Origin: Alopecurus myosuroides
Lineage: Eukaryota; Streptophyta; Magnoliopsida; Poales; Poaceae
NCBI GenBank assembly: GCA_028641055.1
Contig: CM054062.1
Coordinates: 136,442,682 to 136,506,681, forward strand
Length of the DNA: 64,000 nucleotides
Reading direction: 5' to 3'
A program made the translations under genes and the position numbers. Shown here piece after piece: positions 22,953-33,200 of the stretch. The notes under the pieces are model-generated. The model ran no database searches and was not told the DNA's origin. It was given only the letters and a program-made list of their open reading frames with translations. Position 1 is the stretch's first letter. Every line of letters begins with the position of its first letter.

Positions 22953-24083
22953 CCGGACCAATCTTGTATTGTAAAATAGGATTTGTTATCAATGATTAAA
23001 ATAGGCATAGGCTTAAGGTTTCACCTGCAGCAGTGCATTATTAACATGGGATAAATAAGATAAAATTAATGCAGTTTAGTATAATTAATACATATAATAT
23101 TTAGTTGTATGTAGGAAATGCATCTGTAGTCCACTATGCCTATGAGCACGGGTTAACATAGAGTAATTCGTCCAACCGTTGGCCCTATATAGTTTCCGTC
23201 CCGTGGGGTTGCCTTGGTTTTTAGTTCTAAAAGAAAGACAAAAGCATTAAGCACGGTGATATCATTGTTGTTCCTGATAGGTCCACTTCCACCAGTCCTC
23301 CTGTCATGGACTTCCATGATCAGCCTTCCACTTCACTCTCACTATACCTTTGCCTTGATCACTCTTTGGGGTCTTGGGTACCTGACAAGTCCTAGGAGCA
23401 AGGCAAAGATAGTAAAATACACACAAATAACCAAATGAACTCATTAGACAAATTATCCCATAGATTAGATCAAGCACATAGACGCATAGCCCGAGGGGAC
23501 TACTCACACATCGCGGTCATATCAGCTCTAGAAAACAATGAGGAAAAAATAATACTTGAATTGGATAGTTTGATAGTTCTTACAATATTGCCAATCGCGA
23601 TGGGCTCTAGATTACAAAGTAGTAGAACGGCTATGACTATGGTGGTGGTGGTGACGATGTGTTCGAGATGCGATAGCACTTCGTGGTCTTGCATGGAGAT
23701 AATGGTGTTGTTCTCTCTTCTGGAAGATGTTTCTTCTCCTTATATAGGGCGACAACGAAACTAGGGTTTCAGGTGTCTTCCGTCGCGAATTGGCTCTAGG
23801 GCCTTTGATAACTTTTGGTCGGTTTGATCTGACAGTTCTCCTGGCATCTGGTACAATGAGCAGTACGGCCGGTACAAATCATATTGTGGTCGTTAAGTGT
23901 GCTCTGAAGGAAGCTTTAATTGATTTTCTGATTATCTCTTCCTTTCTTTTATCCCTGATTTCCTTCGATTCCTTGTCCAATATCTACAATAAAAATAATG
24001 ACATGGAGATTTGCAAATAAATTTCACATTAGTGATTAGTGGAAGGTTTAGAGTGTTTTCTCTATCATTTTCATGACAAAGAT
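22953..24083. other. Unassigned flank between Gypsy and LINE
   Basis: About 1.1 kb continuing the insert that starts at 15466. The part 23480-23780 contains ggactactcacacatcgc and, further on, cttatatagg plus actagggttt. This order looks like a diverged Gypsy LTR in reverse orientation, since the forward LTRs here carry gatgcgtgagtagttcatcc. Small ORFs (23435-23764 and others) have no recognisable domain. The last 13 bases are the LINE target-site duplication. Confidence 0.35.
24071..24083 (+). repeat. LINE target-site duplication, left
   Basis: tcatgacaaagat here is repeated exactly at 47114-47126 after the A-rich LINE tail. A 13-bp duplication is typical for target-primed reverse transcription. 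Confidence 0.9.
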
Positions 24084-24228
24084 CAAAAGAGCCCCCTAAT
24101 GGAGATGTCCCCCAATGGCGATCTCCCACCCCCTAAACCTTAGCCCCCGGCGATCTCTCCCCTCCCAACCCCAAAATCCCTTGCTACTCCAATGATCTTC
24201 TTGGGTAGCCTCGGTTACCCCCACTCAC

Positions 24229-26924
24229 GTGCATGGCTCCTACCATCCCTCCCGTAATGGCGTTGAAATCACGTACATGACTTCCAAGGACTTGGATCGT
24301 GGTCGGATCAAGGAGTATGATGGATCTATGCATCTGTGGTCACACGCCCTCTGGATCCTGTTAAAGGATGCCAAAGGCAGATCTCTGGTTGGCAGCAAAC
24401 TCTCCCATGGGGAAGCCATCTGGATGGGATCAAAAGTACATTTCCATTCTCATGTTGCGCTGGTATCTATATGTATTGAGTCCACTATAGGCGCCTCCTC
24501 TGGGAATTTCGAGCAAATCATATCTCCTGAGAAATCGTTGAGTTCAATGTCAGATCTGATTGATAAAACCCGAGATGAGCCGGGTTTGGATGGATTCAAT
24601 TCAGCAGTTCATGTTTCTATTAATTTGGGCTTGGATTTCTCTCCGGGTATTAATTTTGCTCGGGATGTTAGAAGATCTTTTCTTGGGACGGTTCATCCTA
24701 TGTCGGAATCTGTGCATTTCACTCCAGTTATCTCGTTTGGTCGGTCCAACTTTCGTATTAATGAGGAGAATGTTTCAACTGCATTGGAAGGTGCGCTTGG
24801 AGGTTATTGTGGACAATTGATGGTTTCTACTCTGCATGATAGGACATTATCGTTTAATGTGTACAGTAAACAAGTTGGTTTTCAGATCTATAACAGGAGG
24901 AAATTTTCATGCAAACAATTTGAATGCTTCTTTTATTCTAGGGGAGGAGGTGGTCCCAATTGGAAAAGGGAACTTTTCTCCTGGCAGCAAGAATACATCA
25001 GTCAATGGACTTTGATTAGTCCTTCGAAGAAAAGAGTTCAGGCAGGATTACTGGCGCTCAAGAATCCTGTACCAAAATCTTCTATCAAGTCAACATGTCA
25101 GACTGCTAGAAAGCTTGTCTTTGCTGAATCATTATGCTATAATGCTTTAAGGGGTATAATGATCCTAAGGTTGAAAAAGATAATTATGAACTTAATATGA
25201 CGGTCTCGACACCAGAAATTTCCTTTGGATCTTTTAGGCCTTTTCCTTTTGTTGCTGGAGAAGCCTCTTCTTCTAAGGATGTTGATCTTTCTGCCGATTC
25301 TAGTCATAGCTTTATGGGCCAGGTTAATATATCTGATATTGTACACATGGATGCTACTGGTCTGTAGGATATCATTGATAAGGTGGCTTTTAATTTTTGG
25401 GAGTGCTCACGTTGTCTATAGATGGGTCATACCATTAAGGACTGCACTAATAAGATAAGGTGCAAAGAGTGCTTTCATTACGGGCATAAAGCAAACTCTT
25501 GTTTGGTCTATCGAGCCAGAAAAAGGAAAAATGGATACGCAAACACGGGTTAGCTCGCGGTAACTCATCTCCTGGTCCTATTACAACTCTGGTCGTTTCG
25601 CCTCCCTTATTTTCTGACTATGTCTCGGCCGAATCCCCTACTGCTACACACACCCGCCCAATACTCCCAATTCCTTCTCAGGTTCCATCGGAGGAGATCC
25701 CCTTCCCCATGGCGGCGTTTGAGCTCGACCCGCAACCTTGGGTGTTGTGGGGCCATGCTGTTATCGACGGTGGACCAACTTAGCTTCCGTGCACGTTCTA
25801 ATTTGTGCGTGATGATCCATCGATGTAGCACGAAGAGTGGTGCGTGGCGGAGTTGATGCCAAGACCTCCTCAGGTCGCTGAAGCTTTTTGGAAGGAAAGA
25901 GTAAGAGATTTCCTCATTGGTCCGCTAATGCAGCGCGATGTTATAGATTACCAAGCTTGTCTGTTTGGGGGGCATGTTTCGGATGCGGAGTGCCACAACT
26001 AGGCAAACACTGGTTCAACACCCACCTTTTCCCCTGTAGCATAATGCTTTTGTTCCGTTTTTCAATCACAATGAGGGTCCAAATTTTAGATCAGTGTTGG
26101 GTTCTCGTGGTGGATGGCTCATGTTTCTTGGGGTCCCTCCTGATTACCGCAATGAAGCTCACCTGTCGAAAGTTGTTTTTACTTTAGGCACTTTTCTTCA
26201 CTGGAATAGTCAGGACCCGTTTCTGTCAAGGGCATTGGATCATGCTACTTTTCCTTCAATAGCTACTGTTCCACATGATGTGGCCTTTAGACAATTTGCC
26301 GATATTGGTGGTGTCAGGCACTCTTGGACCGCTCCAGTTTTTATCCTCTCTGCTGAATTCGTTGATGCTTTACATGCTGATGAAGATCCTATGCCCTCGA
26401 ATTGTAATCCACATCCATTGCCAGGTCACATGATGGAGAATAATCACAGGTGGGTTTTACCTCAATATCGAGAGTTGGGCTGGAATGAAATCCCTCAAGA
26501 TAATGACATTCAACAAGAGAAAAATCTCCAGTTTCACAATATGAATCATGGTGGAGAGGTTCAAGTCCAGGACATGGAGATGATACCTGATGATGTTCAA
26601 GGGTCAGGGGTTCTTGATCCTTCTGATCAATCTGGTGACTCTCGGGATAGTCGGGATGATGTGCAAGGTAATCTGCAGATGGCGCCAATGAATCCCTTTC
26701 ATGACAACATGCAGGTTGGCATGGCTCTGACAGTGTTTGGGCCCGTGCTGCCACCTGAATTGCAATGGAAGAATGTGTTTGATTCCATTGTGCCTGAGCT
26801 ATTCTCCAAGGATCCTCCCATGGCTCTGCAATTCCCGAAACAATCTCCTTTCCTGTTGTTGAAGAGACATTGGTTTGTGGCCTTTGATGCTCATGGTCTG
26901 TATTCTTTGGGAGCAAAGTGGTGA
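24229..26924 (+). pseudogene. LINE ORF1 (nucleic-acid-binding, gag-like), broken
   Basis: ORF1 proteins of plant LINEs bind the element RNA. The first open frame (24229-25200, 323 codons) contains the region SFGRSNFRINEENVSTALEGALGG (given here only as a landmark around 24730-24810). It resembles the plant DUF4283-type domain that precedes a zinc knuckle. After a frame change come two CCHC-like units at about 25405-25500 (CSRC...GHTIKDC and CKEC...GHKANSC), with a stop codon inside the first. A later frame, 26094-26924 (276 codons), carries the usual ORF1 C-terminal segment with GGVRHSWTAPVFIL and a Gln/Asp-rich tail. At least three frame breaks and several stops are needed to join these parts, so no intact protein can be made. 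Sequence to 27502 may still belong to the ORF1 tail. Confidence 0.75.
25405..25500 (+). other. Tandem CCHC zinc-knuckle coding segment
   Basis: The translated segment shows C-x2-C-x4-G-H-x4-C twice in a row, the nucleic-acid-binding zinc knuckle of retroelement gag/ORF1 proteins. A TAG codon falls within the first knuckle, before MGHTIKDC. Confidence 0.75.
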
Positions 26925-27603
26925 CTCGTCTGGGTGATAGGATTATGCTAGCAAAGCACTGACCTGTGGCTCGTGCTCTGTTCCTTGCAGATGATCCAGT
27001 TAACAAGGAGGTGATGTACGACATTGTGTTTTTGGCTACACCTGATTCTAGGCCTAAGAAAGGTGGTCGTAAATGCAAGACTTACATTGTTCAGAATGCT
27101 AAGAAAAGGTTTACTAGAAGTTCTCACAAGAATATTGGCTTTAAGCAACCAACTATGATTTCCTCCAATGCAGAACAGAGAAAGAAGCCGGGGGCAAGGA
27201 TGTTGGTAATGGAGTTAGATGATGTGGACTCTACAACACAACAAGATGAGCAAGATGGGCATAGCAAGAAAGCTGTCATCCCACCCATACATGTGCAAGT
27301 GTTGCAGAGAGTGGGAAGGCAGCTGGGCATTGACAATAGCAAGTTGACAGTGGAACTGCTTGAGGCAGATCCAAAGGGGAGCTCTGCTTCTTTTGAACAA
27401 GATGATATAGTATGTTCAAGTGTTGTTGGGGCAGTTGTGGTGTCCTTTAGCAGCTTATTTTGGGCTTCTTATGTGGTTTATTTTTGGTTATTATGGAAGT
27501 AAGATGTTACTGATCATGATGTCATTTTTCTATGTTTGGCTTTGTGTTGTACACAAAGTTTGTTGGCTTTTCCTCAGTATGTTTATTAATGTATACAACT
27601 AGT
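26925..27603 (+). other. LINE ORF1 tail / inter-ORF spacer
   Basis: An open frame at 26966-27502 (178 codons) is lysine-rich in its first half (PKKGGRKCKTYIVQNAKKRF) with no domain I recognise. It probably represents the basic C-terminal end of ORF1 after a frameshift. ORF2 starts at 27604. Confidence 0.45.
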
Positions 27604-30264
27604 ATGAGGAAATGGTGTGTTCTATGTTGGAATGTGCGTGGTCTTAATTCTGACATTAGACAAAGAGAAGTGTGTGGTAAAATTGAAGAAAGCGAGTGTT
27701 CTATTATTTTCTTACAAGAAACTAAGTGTGAGATATTTAATTGGAAATCCATTCGTAAGTTCTGCTAGAAACGTTTTGATCAGTTTCCTTATGCCCCTTC
27801 TGATGGTGCCTCTTGTGGAATTTCGATAATTTGGAACTCTTCTATTTTTGAGGGCCTGCTGCTTGAAGTTCACTCTTATGTTGTTTATGGGCCATGTCAT
27901 GGTGTTCCCTTCTAAGCATAATAATGAACCTCGGACTCTGGTGTTTGTTTATGGGCCATGTCATGGTGTTCTGAGGGGTTGCTTTGTTTCTTGGATCTAT
28001 AACCGTAATATCCATGTTAATGATAATTGGTTAATTCAATTTTATTAGATCTCAAAGTAACAAAACCAAGCCGGGAGGATATATTAATGATATGTTTTCG
28101 TTTAATGAGATTATTGGGCATCATGGTCTGGATGAATTGCCCCTTAAAGGTCGTGCCTATACTTGGTCCAACATGCAAAACACACCCCTTTTGGAACAAC
28201 TTGATTGGTTTTTTACAAGTGCCAATTGGGTGTTGGATTATCCTAATTCCATTGTTCTGCCTCTTGCTAATACTGGCTCAGATCATGTCCCCTGTGTTGT
28301 TACTATTGACAATCACATTCCAAAGGCAAAAAAATCGTTTCGAAAATTTCTGGGTAGATATGCTAGGGTTTTTGGATTGTCTTTCTGCTTGTTGGTCTCG
28401 AGGCTCAGTAAAAAATCACTCCTCTGATGTTATGGTGGATAAACTAAAGATGGTGAGATATGGTATTAAAAAATGGCAGACCTTGTTATCTAAGCTAAAT
28501 ATAATGATTCAACAATGTAATAGGATTATTCTCATTCTAGACACTTTGGAGGAGCAAAGGCAATTAACTAGAGCTGAGTTCAACTTTATGAAATTTGTTA
28601 AAATTCACCATGATGAATTATTATTGGTTGAGTGCAATTATTGGGAAAAAAGATGTACAATTCGATGGATTAAGTAGGGAGAGGACAGTACATTTTTTTT
28701 ATGCCATGGCTACTGCAAGATTTAGGAGGAGCCCCATTTCTATGCTTAAAGTTGATGATGGCAGGATGGTGCCAAATCACCATGAGATGGCTGGCTTGCT
28801 TTGGTAGTGTTATAAAGAAAGGATGGGCATATCAGATGGTATCCAAATGCAATTCGATTATCTAGTTTCATGAATAAGATAGATGGGTTCGATGATCTCA
28901 TAGTTCCCCTTAACCTTAAAAGAGCAAGATGATATTATTGCTTCCATGCCCACTGATAGAGCCCCTGGTCCTGATGGATTTAATAGGTTCTTTCTGAAAA
29001 AATGTTGGCCTCTTATTAACGGTGATTTCTATAAGTTGGCTGCTGATTTTCACAATGGCACTGTCAACATGGAGAATATTAATGGATCTTTTATTACTTT
29101 AGTGCCTAAGATTTAAATGCATGAGAGAGTTAATGATTTTAGGCCTATATATTTAACTAATGTTTGCCTCAACTTTCTTACTAAGCTGGCTGCTAATAGG
29201 CTTCAAGGTGCGATCAAGAAGTGTATCAGTAAGAATTAATATGGGTTTATTAAAGGAAGGACAATTCAAGATCGTACTGCTTGGGACTTTGAGTATATCT
29301 TTCGATGCCATATTTCTAAAAGGCCTATTGTGATATTAAAATTGGATTTTGCAAAATCTTTTCATACCATTGAGCATGAGGATCTTATTGTTGTACTAAA
29401 GGCCAAAGGTTTTAATCAGATTTGGATCAATTGGGTTAGCAAGATTCTTTCTACTGGTACTTTTGCTGTGTTTCTTAATGGATATACAGGTAAACAATTT
29501 ATTTGTAAGAGAGGGGTAAGGTAGGGGTGATCCCTTTTCCCATCTCTTGTATGTTTTGGGCTCTGAACTCCTGCAAGTTGTGGTAAATGATTTGATGCGT
29601 CAAGGAAATATTAGTAGGCCCATTGACACCCATGATGAAGCTTTCCCAATATTATAGTATGTCGATGATACTTTGTTTATAGTGCCTACTGATAGTGCCC
29701 AATTAGCTTATTTGAAGGATTCCCTTGAAAAGTTTAGCATGTCAACTGGTTTGAGAATTAATTATGATAAATCTCAAATGCTGCCTATCAATGTGGATGA
29801 GAGGACTATGAATGCTCTTGCTTCTCAGTTTGGTTGTCAAGTGGGTTCTCTGCCTTTCACTTATTTAGGTTTACCCCTTGGTACAACTAGACCTCATATT
29901 AAATATTTAATGCCTTCGGTAACAAAATTGGAGAGAAGGCTTGCTTCTAGTTCCTCATTTTTATCCCAAGGTGCCAGATTACAGCTTATTAATTCCTCCC
30001 TATCCTCCATGCCTTTACACTTTTTGTGCACTTTGCAATTGCCTCCTGGATTAACCAAGCAACTAGATAGAATTCTCAGACAATGTTTGTGGAGAGGTAA
30101 TTCTGATACTCCTAGTAAATCTTTGGCTGCTTGGGATGTGGTGACTCTACCTAAACTGGGTGGTGAGTTAGGTATTGTGGATTTTCAGAAGAAAAATGTT
30201 GCACTCCTAATTAAGTCTCTTGATAAGTTTTACAACAAAAGGGATATTCCTTGGGTGGATCTAG
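27604..30264 (+). pseudogene. LINE ORF2 part 1: endonuclease and reverse transcriptase, broken
   Basis: The frame starts at the ATG at 27604 and gives an APE-type endonuclease N-terminus (CWNVRGLNS, then LQETK). The middle endonuclease part near 27880-28060 is scrambled by a duplicated 26-mer and a small deletion. The endonuclease end (PLEQLDWFFTS-like, then SDHVPC) is read at 28092-28330. Reverse transcriptase follows from about 28920, with APGPDGF near 28960, LKLDFAKSFHTIEHEDL at 29338-29390, and YVDD at 29658-29669. A TAG lies immediately before YVDD. A long open frame (29673-30264) gives the thumb region with YLGLPLG. ORF2 nicks target DNA and copies the RNA. This copy has numerous stops and shifts and is dead. 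The LARD element interrupts it after the triplets for WVDLV. Confidence 0.85.
30260..30264 (+). repeat. TSD (tctag) of LARD-like element, left
   Basis: tctag occurs here and at 46102-46106, on either side of TG...CA ends. Confidence 0.92.
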
Positions 30265-33200
30265 TGTCACATCCCAATTTTGGAATACCTGTTAACAGAG
30301 TTGTTTTGCTAATTGCTTGACAATTAAACTTTGATTGTGACAATTAAACGTTGATTGTATTTGTTTGAGTGCAAGTAAACAAACTAATTATATAAACTTA
30401 CATGGCTAAGAAATTGAAAACAAAATATTCAACATATTGTTCCAATGACTTTGACAATATTTTCTAAAGTAAATATTGATCAAAGAGTTTTCCAAAAACA
30501 TCTTATGAATCCAATACTTGTTGAATATTATTCCAAGTTCTAAATTTAAGAAAGAGGAAACACTTAATAAGTTTCTCTAAAAGATTATCAGAAAAAGAGG
30601 CATTCCTAAATGCTTCACCAAAATATTATCAAATGTTTTTCCAACCTTGCAAGCTTAAGAACAAAGGTATTGGAGAGCATTGACTTGCTATCCCTAGTCA
30701 CATAAATATTTTGGCAAAGCATTGTTAAAGAAAAGCCTAGTGCCTTATTAAATTGAAATTCCAATATTTCCAGAAACAGAAAACTAAAACGTTACTATTG
30801 GAAACTTTCTTAAAATGATTTGAAATTCATACCATTGCTTCCTTATATTAAATAAGGAACACACACAAGAGGAGACCAAAAATTTGAATCCATTAAAGTC
30901 CTGAAAACATGAGTTTTCTCCACAGCAACATTTGGAATTTTGAACAAGTTTGTTCTACAAACTTTTTTCAAATGCCATGAAATAAATACCACATGCTCTA
31001 TATCATAAATAAGGATGAAAACCAAAAGGGCACAAGTTTTTGAATAATTTAAGTTGCCAAAAACCCCTGTTTTCTTGACAGCACCTTTTTGAAATTTGAA
31101 CAAGTTTGTTCTATGAAGTAACTCAAAATGACTTGAATTTTCTACCACATAAGGAACACATTAAATAAGGAATGTGTGCCAAAACTTACCATTTTTGGAA
31201 GCTCCCAAGTAGGTTAATAAATTCAATGTCCATTTATGCAAGAATTCAAATTTGAACAACTTTGAATTATCAAGTTTATTCAATTGAGCCAATTTTCACA
31301 TATGTTGTACATATCAACTAATTAGAATTTTGGGCAAAAGGATTTCAATTTATAACTTTGTTTGCCTAGTGAAAACATCAATTTTCAGAGAGGACAGGGA
31401 CCCACTTGTAAATTTCCAGGGACCTAGATGTTATCCGAGTCATCTTCAACCTCTAGCTCTCTGTAGAAACAGCACCCCTACTCCATTGCTTCGATTAGAA
31501 GGCATCAAGGGGGATAAGAGGCCCCCCATGTGCCTTGTCTGCTCATTGCTCCCTCTCTCTCACCCTCTAGCTCTCTCTCCTCTCTGTGCTCGAAAAAAAA
31601 GAACAAACCGAAACCCTAGAAAAGCTCAACGTCGATTCGGCCTATAGAGTGCACGCCACCGGCAGCCGTTGATCCCTACCTCTTCGCCTTGCCGTGGTAT
31701 ACCTCCCCGCAGAAGGAATCGTGGAGGAAAGCCGCGTGGAGCCCGCGCCATCAAGTTCTTCTTCGGCTCCGGAAGAACTCCGGCGAGGGATTCCCGCCGC
31801 CCTGAACCTCCTCCGCCTTCTCCGTGTCCTCCGTAATGTTCTTGGTGAGCAAGGGGACCTCCCCGTCGTTTTCCCCCCTCCCTAACCCCCTAAATCGACG
31901 CCGTGTCGAGGCCGCTGTCCGGCCGCCGCCGCGCGCCGTCGCCGGCTGTTTTCCGGCCGCTTCCGGGAAGCGAGGCAGCGCTTAGATGGTTCCCCGCAAC
32001 GATAGCTTCGCGTAGATGTGTTTGTTTTGCTTTTTGGTTGCCGGAAACGCGAGATGCGAGCTCGCCGGAGATTTTGCCGCCGGCGATGACGTCGCGGTGA
32101 CGTCGCGCTTGGATCATCGTCCCTTGACCGCGCGTAGATCTGTTGAACCTGCAGGTGGGGCCGCGCATCGCCTGCGTGGCAGCCCCGTGGCATCCTGGCC
32201 CGCTGGTCAGTGGCTTTGGGTGAATCTGCCCGCGGTGCAGCAGATCTGGGCGGCCCGTTAGCAGATCTGGCCCAGCAACACAAGTTTTTCCATTTATTTT
32301 TGACAGAAACTAGCATGGTTGCTTTTGGCGTTAAAACCTAACCAAACAAATGAATTTGACCAAACCAAAATTCACAGTGGTAGATAAACAAAATCTAAAC
32401 CACCTCCATTTTGTAGATCTACATTTGGATGAATAGTTTGGAAATGAAAAATGATTTGGCAACAGGTACCAGAAACACCAAAATGAGCACCATTTTTATT
32501 TCACAACTCAAAATGAAGTGAGGCCAATTGCATTGGAAAGCCCCTGACATTTTCTAACATAAGCATTTAACCTTGCTTCCAAATTCTTAGTACTTTTGAA
32601 ATGGCATGCAATTTGGTAAAACACCAGAGAGCACTTTGGTGATTTTTATAAAATTATTAAAATGATTTTTGATGCAAACTCAATTGGATGGTCTTGTACA
32701 TGTTTAGGTCTATCCAAACCTAGAAGGGTTTAATTTTTAGAGCATCCTATAAAATTTGGTGGACAGATCTTTATTTTACATGTTTCTGCCATTTTGGCAT
32801 TTTAGGTAATTAATTGTTGTGATTATATTTTTGTGTTGCAATAATGTTTTCTAGCATGTATAAGTTGTGTGAGCTTGTTTTATAAGTGTTACTTAGCTAT
32901 TTTATCATGTTAGAATGTGTGGACTTGAGTTGAGAAGAAATAGGATTTATATTAATATCATATGTTTATCTCTAGTTTATTACTTGCATATAATTTTTGA
33001 ATGATTAATTTGTGTGCAAGTGATTGAATTGTTGTGTTGAGAAATTAGATACAGCACCATGTTGGCACTTATATTTTGTTAGTATCACCTCTGCTAGTTT
33101 TCATTTGAGTTGGTAGAAAAGCATGAGTAGCTTTGTCATGACTATAAGAATGTTATGGAAAAATTCTCTCATGTGTGGAATTTTTGTCATGAACATTTGT

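Noticed and set aside
23435..23764. 109-codon ORF as a small gene
   Set aside because: No recognisable domain, and low-complexity (MVVVVTM-like). It is located in what looks like a reversed LTR fragment.
30843..31148. Minus-strand ORF conserved in all three LARD LTRs (also 40586-40891 and 59141-59440)
   Set aside because: Its three copies simply follow LTR homology. The product shows internal repetition (two related halves with NLFK) but no known fold, and the third copy has a changed C-terminus.
31882..32316. Arginine-rich minus-strand ORFs in the LARD LTR and its copies (also 41625-41936)
   Set aside because: They overlap GC-rich leader on the opposite strand. Their conservation reflects recent LTR duplication, with low-complexity composition and no domain.
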